From contig PHCO01000010.1 of NCBI GenBank assembly GCA_002842265.1, forward strand, positions 1-33,056: a stretch of DNA of 33,056 nt, written 5' to 3'. How positions within the stretch are numbered: the stretch's first letter is position 1; every line of letters begins with the position of its first letter. A program made the position numbers and the translations under genes. The notes under the pieces are model-generated. The model did no database searches. It saw only the letters and a list, made by a program, of their open reading frames with translations, and was not told the origin of the DNA. Below, one piece after another: positions 8,649-15,961 of the stretch. The DNA is from Betaproteobacteria bacterium HGW-Betaproteobacteria-18 (lineage in GTDB: Bacteria; Pseudomonadota; Gammaproteobacteria; Burkholderiales; Burkholderiaceae_C).

Positions 8649-9992
8649 TCAGGCCAGCTCTTCCTTGCGGATACGGGTGATGGGCTCGAGCACGGTGGGC
8701 AGCGCCTGCATTTGTGCAATGGCGGCGTTCATCCTGGCTTCGACACAGTCATGGGTCAGGATGATCACATCGGTTTGTGCCACTTGCGCTTGTCCCACAG
8801 CGGCAGTCTCACTCTTGATTTCATCGGCTTCGCGCTGCAGCACAGCGTCGATGCTGATGCCAGCCTCGGCCAGGATGCCCGTGACTTTGGCCAGCACGCC
8901 GGTCTCATCGGCCACGCGCAGGCGCAGGTAATAGCTGGTGACCACCTCGCCCATCGGCAGCACGGGCAAGTCGCTCATGGCATTGGGCTGGAAAGCCAGG
9001 TGCGGCACGCGTTGCGCCGCATCGGCCGTGTGCAGGCGGGTAATGTCCACCAGGTCGGCAATCACGGCGCTGGCGGTGGGCTCGGAACCCGCGCCTTTGC
9101 CGTAGTACAGCGTGGTGCCTACCGCGTCGCCCTGCACCACCACCGCATTCATGGCACCTTCGACGTTCGCAATCAGGCGTTTGGCTGGAATCAGGCAGGG
9201 ATGAACGCGCAACTCTATGCCGGTGGGCGTGCGCTTGGTGATACCCAACAGCTTGATGCGGTAGCCCAACTGTTCAGCGTATTTGATGTCGGCCGCACCC
9301 AGCTTGGTGATGCCTTCGATGTAAGCCTTGTCAAACTGCACCGGGATGCCAAACGCAATCGCGCTCATGATGGTGGCTTTGTGCGCTGCATCAATGCCCT
9401 CGATGTCAAAGGTGGGGTCGGCTTCGGCATAACCCAGCGCCTGCGCTTCTTTGAGCACCATACCGAAATCCAGCCCTTTGTCGCGCATCTCACTCAGGAT
9501 GAAATTGGTAGTGCCATTAATGATGCCGGCAATCCACTGGATGCGGTTGGCTGTAAGCCCCTCGCGCAGCGCCTTGATGATCGGAATGCCACCGGCGACC
9601 GCCGCCTCAAAGGCCACCATCACGCCCCTGGCGGAAGCTGCTGCAAATATCTCGGTGCCGTGCACGGCCAGCAAGGCCTTGTTGGCCGTGACCACATGCT
9701 TGCCTGCGGCAATGGCTTCGAGTACCAGCGTTTTGGCAATGCCGTAACCGCCAATGAGCTCGATCACGATGTCGATGTCGGGGTTGGCAATGACAGCACG
9801 GGCGTCATTGACCACCGTCACACCCGGGCCGACCAGTTCCTGCGCGCGCGCCACGTTCAGGTCTGCCACCATGGTGATTTGGATACCGCGGCCGGCGCGA
9901 CGCTTGATTTCTTCCTGATTGCGCAACAGTACATTGAAAGTGCCTGAGCCGACGACTCCGATGCCCAACAGGCCAACTTGAATAGGTTTCAT
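8649..9992 (-). CDS. hom: Homoserine dehydrogenase
   Basis: The enzyme reduces aspartate semialdehyde to homoserine, the branch point towards threonine and methionine. At 447 residues it is a stand-alone enzyme, not fused to aspartokinase. It shows the Rossmann motif LLGIGVVGSG (8-17), VVTANKA with a conserved lysine (K105), GIINGTTN (156-163) and ADPTFDIEGIDAAHK (191-205). A C-terminal ACT domain starts at about residue 355 (SYYLRLRVADETGVLAKV), which in the family gives feedback inhibition by threonine. It is 23 bases downstream of alaA and one base upstream of thrC. Confidence 0.96.
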   Translation of the reverse strand: MKPIQVGLLGIGVVGSGTFNVLLRNQEEIKRRAGRGIQITMVADLNVARAQELVGPGVTVVNDARAVIANPDIDIVIELIGGYGIAKTLVLEAIAAGKHVVTANKALLAVHGTEIFAAASARGVMVAFEAAVAGGIPIIKALREGLTANRIQWIAGIINGTTNFILSEMRDKGLDFGMVLKEAQALGYAEADPTFDIEGIDAAHKATIMSAIAFGIPVQFDKAYIEGITKLGAADIKYAEQLGYRIKLLGITKRTPTGIELRVHPCLIPAKRLIANVEGAMNAVVVQGDAVGTTLYYGKGAGSEPTASAVIADLVDITRLHTADAAQRVPHLAFQPNAMSDLPVLPMGEVVTSYYLRLRVADETGVLAKVTGILAEAGISIDAVLQREADEIKSETAAVGQAQVAQTDVIILTHDCVEARMNAAIAQMQALPTVLEPITRIRKEELA

Positions 9993-10015
9993 AAGGTAGA
10001 TAAGAAAAAAGTAAT

Positions 10016-11242
10016 TTAGTTGCTGTGCCGCTTGCGGTAGCCTTCAAGAAATTTGGCAATACGGCCAATGGCCTCGCGCAACTCGTCTTCATACGGCAAA
10101 AATACCATGCGAAAGTGATCAGGTACCGGCCAGTTAAAGCCGGTGCCCTGCACCAGCATGACCTTGGTTTCCTGCAGCAATTCCAGAAAAAACTGCTGAT
10201 CGTCAGCAATGGGGTACATCAGCGGGTCAAGCTTGGGAAACATGTACAGCGCGGCTTGCGGTTTGACACAACTCACCCCAGGGATGGCGGTGATCAGTTC
10301 ATAAGCCAGATCGCGCTGGCGGCGCAAGCGACCCCCTTCGCACACCAAATCGTTGATGCTCTGGTAACCACCCAGCGCCGTCTGAATCGCCCACTGCCCC
10401 GGCACGTTGGAGCACAAGCGCATGTTGGAGAGCATGTTCAAGCCCTCAATGTAGTCTTTGGCCGGTTTTTTGTCGCCCGAGACAATCATCCAGCCCGCGC
10501 GGTAACCGCAGGAACGGTAGCTTTTGGACAGCGAATTGAAGGTGAGCGTCAACACGTCGTCGCTCAGCGAGCCCATGGCCGTGTGCTTGACGCCGTCATA
10601 AAGCACCTTGTCATAGACTTCGTCGGCAAATATCACCAGGCCGTGTTCGCGGGCGATTTGCACCAGGGACTTGAGCAATTCATCGGCGTACATCGCACCC
10701 GTCGGATTATTGGGGTTGATCACCACCAGCCCTTTGGTGCGCGGCGTGATCTTGGCGCGGATGTCGTTCAGGTCGGGCATCCAGCCATTGGTTTCGTCAC
10801 ACAGGTAATGCACCGGCGTGCCGCCAGACAGGCTGGCAGCTGCGGTCCAGAGGGGGTAATCTGGCGAGGGCAGCAAAATCTCGTCGCCATTGTCGAGCAG
10901 GGCGTTGGTGGCCATCACAATCAATTCGCTGGCACCGTTACCCAGGTAAATGTCATCGAGCGTGACCCCTTTGATGCCCTGCTTTTGGGTTTCATGCATG
11001 ACCGCCTTGCGGGCTGCAAAAATGCCCTTGCTGTCAGAATATCCCGCCGAGTTGGGCAGGTTGCGGATCATGTCCTGCTGGATTTCTTCAGGCGAGTCAA
11101 AGCCGAACACCGCCAGATTGCCGATGTTGAGTTTGATGATCTTGTGACCCTCTTCTTCCATCTGGCGCGCCGCGTCCATGATGGGGCCACGAATGTCATA
11201 ACAAACATTGGCAAGTTTGGCTGATTTGCGTATGGTTTTCAA
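10016..11242 (-). CDS. alaA: Alanine-synthesising transaminase, AlaA-like (PLP class I/II)
   Basis: This fold-type I aminotransferase closely resembles E. coli AlaA (glutamate-pyruvate transaminase) along its length: KLANVCYDIRGP, NLPNSAGYSDSKG, IYLGNGASELI, DYPLWTAAASLSGG, VVINPNNPTGA, FADEVYDK and SLSKSYR with the PLP lysine. I place the start at a TTG (11240-11242). It has GGAGGG three bases upstream, and it gives 408 residues and puts the PLP lysine at 240, the same number as in E. coli AlaA. An ATG at 11257 is the alternative but has no Shine-Dalgarno sequence. Next to hom and thrC, this gene heads the nine-gene unit. A direct role in threonine synthesis is not shown, and supply of alanine is the likely job. 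Confidence 0.92.
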   Translation of the reverse strand: MKTIRKSAKLANVCYDIRGPIMDAARQMEEEGHKIIKLNIGNLAVFGFDSPEEIQQDMIRNLPNSAGYSDSKGIFAARKAVMHETQKQGIKGVTLDDIYLGNGASELIVMATNALLDNGDEILLPSPDYPLWTAAASLSGGTPVHYLCDETNGWMPDLNDIRAKITPRTKGLVVINPNNPTGAMYADELLKSLVQIAREHGLVIFADEVYDKVLYDGVKHTAMGSLSDDVLTLTFNSLSKSYRSCGYRAGWMIVSGDKKPAKDYIEGLNMLSNMRLCSNVPGQWAIQTALGGYQSINDLVCEGGRLRRQRDLAYELITAIPGVSCVKPQAALYMFPKLDPLMYPIADDQQFFLELLQETKVMLVQGTGFNWPVPDHFRMVFLPYEDELREAIGRIAKFLEGYRKRHSN

Positions 11243-11277
11243 AGTCCCTCCGGGCATGGTCGCTAGTTGGCGAAACC

Positions 11278-11283
11278 TATAAT
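11278..11283 (+). promoter_or_regulatory. Perfect -10 box in the divergent alaA / Mth938 intergenic region
   Basis: TATAAT lies about 50 bases before the plus-strand ATG at 11336. No convincing -35 box precedes it at 16-18 bases. The same AT-rich segment must also hold the alaA promoter on the other strand, so the two divergent promoters probably overlap. Confidence 0.4.
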
Positions 11284-11335
11284 TTGACCACAAGTTTTAT
11301 TTATCCAACAACGTTCGCACAACAAGCCCCGCCCC

Positions 11336-11716
11336 ATGAAAATTCACCCTGACACCATCAACGTGCCATCCATCCGTTCTTATGGCACAGGCTGGGTTCA
11401 GGTGGGCGATGAGCGACTGACCCGCAGTATGGTCCTTGCCTCTGATGGTCGACGTTTTGACTGGCAATGTGCACGCTTTGAAGACTTGACTGACAAACAC
11501 TTTGAACAATTGGCACAGTTACAAACCGAACTGGTGATTTTTGGCAGTGGCACACGGCTGCGCTTTCCGTCAGCAGCCCTGACCCGTGCCTTGATCGAGC
11601 GCCAGATTGGCCTTGAATCCATGGACACCCAGGCGGCCTGTCGCACTTATAACGTTCTGGCTGGCGAAGGCCGCCATGTAGCCGTTGCGTTGCTGCTCGA
11701 AACATCACCCGTCTGA
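11336..11716 (+). CDS. Mth938-like (DUF498/Xcc1710-like) domain protein
   Basis: This 126-residue protein has the compact Mth938-like fold signature: GTGWVQVGDERL near the start, the ELVIFGSGTRLRFP core (residues 65-78) and the GLESMDTQAACRTYNVLAGEGRHVAVALL C-terminal block with one conserved-looking Cys. Some eukaryotic relatives are assembly factors of respiratory complex I (NDUFAF3), but the bacterial function is not settled and I do not assign one. No signal peptide or membrane segment is seen. No Shine-Dalgarno sequence precedes the ATG, which is unusual for this window. It is divergent from alaA and 165 bases upstream of bcp. Confidence 0.85.
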   Translation: MKIHPDTINVPSIRSYGTGWVQVGDERLTRSMVLASDGRRFDWQCARFEDLTDKHFEQLAQLQTELVIFGSGTRLRFPSAALTRALIERQIGLESMDTQAACRTYNVLAGEGRHVAVALLLETSPV

Positions 11717-11881
11717 TACCCGGGGCGCATTGACGCGATGTGGGTGTAAATCCCTACCGGACCCAACTGTCAAATCAGAGTAAAATACGCAGCTTGCAGT
11801 CGGGGGCGCATAAGTGCTTTAAGAGGATAGTGTCCGCGACTTGAAAGACCGACGCATCCTGTCACACGAGATCGAAGAAAC
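11717..11881 (+). other. Gene-free leader region upstream of bcp
   Basis: No ORF of note is present. A possible -10 box TAAAAT lies near 11781, which would give an untranslated leader of roughly 95 bases. No hairpin followed by a T-run and no recognisable riboswitch was found, and no clear Shine-Dalgarno sequence precedes the bcp ATG. Confidence 0.35.
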
Positions 11882-12367
11882 ATGGCGATAGTTGTCAACA
11901 AACCCATCCCTGAATTTGAATCTAATGCTACTGGTGGTATTCGGGTCACCAACACGTCACACCTTGGACATGTAGTCATTCTTTATTTTTACCCCAAAGA
12001 CAATACACCCGGTTGTACCACCGAAGCCATGCAGTTTCGCGACAGGTACAAAGATTTTGTCAAAGCCGGTGCTACTGTTTTCGGTGTCTCACGCGACAAT
12101 ATGCGCTCGCACGAAGAATTCAAGACCAAACTCGAATTGCCATTTGAATTGATAGCCGACACCGAAGAAAAAATGTGCCACATGTTCGGTGTTGTCAAAA
12201 ACAAAATCATGTACGGCAAAAAGGTCAAGGGCATCGAGCGCAGCACCTTCCTGATTGGTGCCGACGGCTTGCTAAAAGAAGAGTGGCGCGGTCTCAAAGT
12301 ACCTGGGCATGTGGACGACGTGCTCAGAGCCGTCAAGGAACTTCACAAAACGCCTGCTTTGGCTTAA
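11882..12367 (+). CDS. bcp: Thiol peroxidase, Bcp/PrxQ-type peroxiredoxin
   Basis: Bcp reduces hydrogen peroxide and organic hydroperoxides with electrons from thioredoxin-like partners. The peroxidatic motif YPKDNTPGCTTEA places the catalytic Cys at residue 45, with the supporting Thr two residues before the Pro-Gly-Cys. The C-terminal GKKVKGIERSTFLIG is typical of the family. The resolving Cys that E. coli Bcp has five residues later is replaced by Met (M50). The alternative helix position used by some PrxQ proteins also lacks Cys. The only other cysteine is C99 (EEKMCHMFGV). It may therefore work as a 1-Cys enzyme or use C99. It is on the same strand as phoH, with two hairpins between them. 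Confidence 0.93.
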   Translation: MAIVVNKPIPEFESNATGGIRVTNTSHLGHVVILYFYPKDNTPGCTTEAMQFRDRYKDFVKAGATVFGVSRDNMRSHEEFKTKLELPFELIADTEEKMCHMFGVVKNKIMYGKKVKGIERSTFLIGADGLLKEEWRGLKVPGHVDDVLRAVKELHKTPALA

Positions 12368-12370
12368 ATT

Positions 12371-12397
12371 TTCAAGGGGTTGTGATCAACCCTTGAA
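12371..12397 (+). terminator. Hairpin directly after bcp, without U-tract
   Basis: The arms TTCAAGGGGTTG and CAACCCTTGAA pair with one bulged G around a TGAT loop, starting four bases after the bcp stop. No T-run follows, so it could stabilise the bcp mRNA 3' end rather than terminate transcription. Confidence 0.4.
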
Positions 12398-12471
12398 TGT
12401 GCATCAAACCGTTCTGTCACAAAGGCCCGTGCATAATCAAGCATATGCCCCAAAGTGTTTTTTTGCATCCT

Positions 12472-12511
12472 GAAACAGCCGCCCTGGTGACATGGCGGCT
12501 GTTTCGTTTTT
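12472..12511 (+). terminator. Strong intrinsic terminator just upstream of phoH
   Basis: A perfect 12-bp stem (GAAACAGCCGCC, 12472-12483; GGCGGCTGTTTC, 12494-12505) with a 10-base loop is followed by GTTTTT. It ends only 35 bases before the phoH ATG, which leaves little room for a separate phoH promoter. It may end bcp transcription or act as a leader attenuator for phoH. Confidence 0.8.
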
Positions 12512-12546
12512 GAACTCGCAACTATCCTAACGTGCAGGAGTTTTTC

Positions 12547-14214
12547 ATGCCTTTGCCCACAGCCCCGTCCAAACGTGCCGCCCTGTTGTCCTTACAGGAC
12601 TTCAACGTGCCGGCCCGACCCAGAGCCAAAGGCAGCGCCAGCAAATCGCAGCCATCAAAACCGCCTGTGTCACAGGATCCCCTTCAACAACAGGCGTTCG
12701 GGCCCACACCTCCTGTGGAAGTAAAAGAGATGGCAGCGAAGCCGGCACTCCAGGCCAGTTCCAGGCGTCCTCGGGGACCCACTCCCACCTCTGAGACAGT
12801 GATCCCCAAAACCCGTCGCAAGGACGGCCCCTGCAAACTGTTCGTGCTCGATACCAATGTGCTGCTGCACGACCCCAGTTGTCTGTTTCGGTTTGAAGAG
12901 CACGATGTCTTCCTGCCCATGATTGTTCTCGAAGAGCTTGATGGACATAAAAAAGGCATGACCGAAGTGGCCCGCAATGGGCGCCAGGCCAGCCGATCAC
13001 TGGATGCGCTGGCTGAGCACCAGGGCTCGGACATCAGCACCGGTCTGCGGCTGAGTTCCACTGGCCACAGCGAAGCGCGTGGTCGCCTGTTCTTTCAAAC
13101 CCAGTTTCTTAACTATGAACTGCCCACCAGCCTGCCCCAGGGCAAAGCGGACAACCAGATTTTGGGCGTTGTCGAGGCCCTGCGCAAACAACACGCACCG
13201 CGTGACGTGGTACTGGTATCCAAAGACATAAACATGCGCGTCAAAGCCCGCGCGTTGGGTTTGAATGCCGACGATTACCAGAATGACAAGACCCTGGATG
13301 ATGGCGACTTGCTGTACAGCGGCGCCTACGCGCTGCCGGCAGATTTTTGGAGCACCCATGGCAATAAGGTGGAAAGCTGGCAACAGGGCGCTCATACGTT
13401 TTACCGCGTCAGCGGACCGGTCGTACCCCACCTGCTGATCAACCAGTTCGTTTATTTTGAATCGCCGGGTGAACCCAGCCTGTATGCCAAGGTGATTGAA
13501 ATTCGCGGCAAGACAGCGGTATTCAAAACCCTGAAAGACTTTACCCACCTGAAAAACGCGGTGTGGGGCATCTCGACCCGCAACCGTGAACAAAACTTTG
13601 CCATGAACCTGCTGATGGACCCGGAGGTGGACTTTGTCACCCTGACCGGTCAGGCCGGAACGGGGAAAACACTTTTGGCGCTGGCCTCGGGCCTGACGCA
13701 GGTGCTTGACGAGCGGCGCTACACCGAAATCATCGTTACCCGCGCCACCGTGAGCGTTGGCGAAGATATTGGTTTTTTACCCGGCACCGAAGAGGAAAAA
13801 ATGGGTCCCTGGATGGGCGCGCTTGATGACAACCTGGAAGTGCTAGGCAAAACCGACACCGCTGCCGGCGAATGGGGACGCGCCGCCACCAACGAATTGA
13901 TACGCAGCCGCATCAAGATCAAGAGCATGAACTTCATGCGGGGCCGCACCTTTTTGAACAAGTACGTGATCATTGACGAGGCGCAAAATTTAACGCCCAA
14001 ACAAATGAAAACACTCATCACCCGTGCCGGGCCTGGCACCAAAATCATTTGCATGGGCAACATCGCCCAAATTGACACGCCTTACCTGACCGAAGGGTCG
14101 TCGGGCCTGACCTACGCTGTCGACAAGTTCAAGGGCTGGCAACACAGCGGCCACATCACGCTGGCGCGTGGCGAGCGCTCGCGTCTGGCTGATTTTGCGA
14201 GTGAAGTTCTCTAG
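12547..14214 (+). CDS. phoH: PIN-PhoH family ATPase/ribonuclease
   Basis: This is a two-domain protein of 555 residues. After a low-complexity, Pro/Ser/Lys-rich N-terminus of about 90 residues comes a PIN domain opening with LFVLDTNVLLHDP (first acidic residue about D102) and containing IVLEELDGHK and VVLVSKDINMRVKA. The C-terminal half is a PhoH ATPase with Walker A GQAGTGKT (about 368-375), the conserved TRATVSVGEDIGFLPGT block, Walker B YVIIDEAQN (about 474-481) and CMGNIAQIDTPY. PIN-PhoH proteins are linked to RNA unwinding and cleavage in some bacteria, but the cellular role is not settled. The ATG at 12547 has AGGAG six bases upstream, better than a GTG at 12532. It is convergent with dnaB. 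Confidence 0.93.
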   Translation: MPLPTAPSKRAALLSLQDFNVPARPRAKGSASKSQPSKPPVSQDPLQQQAFGPTPPVEVKEMAAKPALQASSRRPRGPTPTSETVIPKTRRKDGPCKLFVLDTNVLLHDPSCLFRFEEHDVFLPMIVLEELDGHKKGMTEVARNGRQASRSLDALAEHQGSDISTGLRLSSTGHSEARGRLFFQTQFLNYELPTSLPQGKADNQILGVVEALRKQHAPRDVVLVSKDINMRVKARALGLNADDYQNDKTLDDGDLLYSGAYALPADFWSTHGNKVESWQQGAHTFYRVSGPVVPHLLINQFVYFESPGEPSLYAKVIEIRGKTAVFKTLKDFTHLKNAVWGISTRNREQNFAMNLLMDPEVDFVTLTGQAGTGKTLLALASGLTQVLDERRYTEIIVTRATVSVGEDIGFLPGTEEEKMGPWMGALDDNLEVLGKTDTAAGEWGRAATNELIRSRIKIKSMNFMRGRTFLNKYVIIDEAQNLTPKQMKTLITRAGPGTKIICMGNIAQIDTPYLTEGSSGLTYAVDKFKGWQHSGHITLARGERSRLADFASEVL

Positions 14215-14291
14215 ACCTTGCGGGTCAGACCACTCGCGAAGCGACGTGCTCTGACCCCAACTGATTAGAGCTTTGGTCTGACCCGCAAGGT
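14215..14291. repeat. REP-like palindromic element between convergent phoH and dnaB
   Basis: A perfect 18-bp inverted repeat (ACCTTGCGGGTCAGACCA, 14215-14232, and its complement at 14274-14291) frames the whole 77-base intergenic stretch. A second, inner hairpin uses the left GGGTCAGACCAC arm and a GTGCTCTGACCC copy at about 14246-14257, around a GCGAAG loop. The GGGTCAGA arms with a TTCG-containing tip resemble bacterial REP elements mobilised by RAYT proteins. That link is an inference. The element could also end both transcripts, although no T-run is present. Confidence 0.7.
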
Positions 14292-14292
14292 A

Positions 14293-15702
14293 TCAGAAAT
14301 CCCCGCTGGCGCCACTGGCAAGCGATTCAAACTTGGTGATTTTGTTCAGGAATGCCAGTTTGACGACCCCGGTGGGACCGTTACGCTGCTTGGCAATGAT
14401 GACTTCAGCCACGCCAGGTTCTTTGCAGGCATCCTTGGTGTAATACTCGTCGCGGTAAATGAACATGATGATGTCGGCATCCTGCTCAATGGCGCCCGAC
14501 TCGCGCAAATCACTCATCATGGGGCGTTTGTCAGGTCGGGTTTCCACGCTGCGGTTAAGCTGCGAGAGCGCCATCACCGGGCATTTGAGTTCTTTGGCCA
14601 GCATTTTCAAGCCACGAGAAATTTCACCCAACTCGGTGGCCCGGTTTTCGCCGTCGCTGCCATTGGAGCCGCTCATCAACTGTAAATAGTCCACCACAAT
14701 CAAGCCCAACTGACCGCATTGACGCGACAAGCGGCGTGCGTTGGCGCGCAACTCGCTCGACGTTAACCCGGCAGTTTCATCAATGTGCAGCGAGATGGTG
14801 CGCAATTTTTCAATGGCTTCCGACAGGCGTGGCCACTCGTCATCGCTCAGCTTGCCGGTACGCAGGTGGCCCTGGTCAATGCGGCCAATGGAGCCCACAA
14901 TACGCACCGCCAACTGGGCGGCTCCCATTTCCATCGAAAACACGGCCACCGGCAGGCCTTCGTTCAAGGCAACATGCTCGGCAATGTTGATGGCCAACGC
15001 CGTTTTGCCCATGGAGGGACGCGCCGCCAGCACAATCAAATCTCCGCCCTGCAAACCTGCAGTCAAGCGATCCAGGTCATAAAAACCGGTTGGAACGCCG
15101 GTCACGTCATTGGGGTTGTCGGCCATTTCCTGGACGCGGTCGAGCAGTTCGACGACCAGCGTGTCCATGGTCTGAAAGCCCTGCTTGGTGCGCGCACCCT
15201 CCTCGCCAATGTTGAAGATTTTCTGCTCGGCCTCATCCAGAATGGCCGCCACGGGTCGTCCTTTGGGATTGAAGGCGTTGGCCGAAATTTCTTCGCTGGT
15301 GGACACCAGTTTGCGCAAAATAGAGCGCTCGCGCACGATTTCAGCGTAGCGGCGAATGTTGCCGGTACTCGGCACATACTGCGCCAACGCATTAAGGTAA
15401 AGCAAGCCACCAATTTCCTCTGCCTTGCCGGAGCTCTGCAACTGCTCATAGACGGTGATGACATCGGCCGGCTTGCCGGTGTTGATCAATAAGCTCAGGG
15501 CAGCAAACACCTGACGGTGCTCGAAACGGTAAAAGTCGTTTTCAGTCAGGACATCACTGACCCGGTCCCAGGCAGCGTTGTCCAGCAGCAAACTTCCCAG
15601 CACACTGGATTCAGCCTCTATGGAATGCGGCGGGATACGCAACTGGGCAACCTGGCGGTCAGCGCCCAAGTCATCGTTCAGGGAAGAGAGTATGGCAGAC
15701 AT
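14293..15702 (-). CDS. dnaB: Replicative DNA helicase DnaB
   Basis: DnaB is the hexameric 5'-3' helicase that opens the replication fork. The protein has 469 residues with no intein. The N-terminal DnaB domain (about 22-125, PHSIEAESSVLGSLLLDN) contacts primase. The RecA-like domain starts near residue 200 with Walker A AARPSMGKT (226-234), VFSMEMGA, LGLIVVDYLQLM (Walker B), SRGLKMLAKELKCPVMALSQLNRSVE and the arginine-finger region. The start ATG at 15702 is standard. The gene stands alone between the tRNA-Lys terminator and the REP-like element, so its promoter should be in the 85-base gap at 15703-15787, where I see no strong consensus boxes. Confidence 0.97.
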   Translation of the reverse strand: MSAILSSLNDDLGADRQVAQLRIPPHSIEAESSVLGSLLLDNAAWDRVSDVLTENDFYRFEHRQVFAALSLLINTGKPADVITVYEQLQSSGKAEEIGGLLYLNALAQYVPSTGNIRRYAEIVRERSILRKLVSTSEEISANAFNPKGRPVAAILDEAEQKIFNIGEEGARTKQGFQTMDTLVVELLDRVQEMADNPNDVTGVPTGFYDLDRLTAGLQGGDLIVLAARPSMGKTALAINIAEHVALNEGLPVAVFSMEMGAAQLAVRIVGSIGRIDQGHLRTGKLSDDEWPRLSEAIEKLRTISLHIDETAGLTSSELRANARRLSRQCGQLGLIVVDYLQLMSGSNGSDGENRATELGEISRGLKMLAKELKCPVMALSQLNRSVETRPDKRPMMSDLRESGAIEQDADIIMFIYRDEYYTKDACKEPGVAEVIIAKQRNGPTGVVKLAFLNKITKFESLASGASGDF

Positions 15703-15787
15703 GATGTTTTCTTGAGACCCTGAATGTTACGACTTGCAGATCGACTTTATGAGTTTGGTCAGTCACAAGTTTGCCAGAAAACCCAAT

Positions 15788-15818
15788 AAAAAAGCCCGAC
15801 CGGTAAAGATCGGGCTTT
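15788..15818 (-). terminator. Intrinsic terminator after tRNA-Lys
   Basis: Read on the minus strand, the stem AAAGCCCGA/TCGGGCTTT closes an imperfect loop and is followed by a run of six T. It lies 10 bases after the tRNA-Lys 3' end and separates it from dnaB. Confidence 0.85.
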
Positions 15819-15827
15819 GGAAAGATT

Positions 15828-15903
15828 TGGTGGGATGTGCGGGGGTCGAACCCACGACAAACGGATTAAAAGTCCGCTGCTCTACCAACTGAGCTAACAT
15901 CCC
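15828..15903 (-). tRNA. tRNA-Lys, anticodon TTT
   Basis: On the minus strand the acceptor stem GGGATGT/ACATCCC is followed by A and an encoded CCA. The anticodon stem closes the loop CTTTTAA, giving anticodon UUU for lysine. A TAGCTCAGTTGGTAGAGC D-arm and GGGTTCGACCCC T-arm are present. The length of 76 bases including CCA is typical. Confidence 0.97.
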
Positions 15904-15939
15904 CTACGCAACCAGGAGTTACGTTCTAGCAAGCCTTAA

Positions 15940-15945
15940 ATTATA
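15940..15945 (-). promoter_or_regulatory. Likely -10 box of tRNA-Lys
   Basis: TATAAT on the minus strand lies 36 bases before the tRNA 5' end, a fitting distance for a short tRNA leader. The upstream -35 region, which runs into the end of tcdA, has no strong match, so the call rests on the -10 box and position. Confidence 0.45.
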
Positions 15946-15961
15946 AACAAATTCTGACGCC

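Noticed and set aside
7217-8680. A 487-residue plus-strand ORF opposite thrC
   Set aside because: Antisense to threonine synthase, with no recognisable motif or start signal.
8645-8719. N-terminal extension of ThrC back to 8719
   Set aside because: The extension lies inside hom and is Cys/Pro/Ser-rich, while the family starts at the MQYISTRG methionine.
11717-11881. Riboswitch or small RNA in the bcp leader
   Set aside because: No stable nested stems or known riboswitch core could be traced by eye; a covariance search (Rfam/Infernal) would be needed.
14785-15492. A 235-residue plus-strand ORF opposite dnaB
   Set aside because: Antisense to the conserved helicase domain, with no motif.
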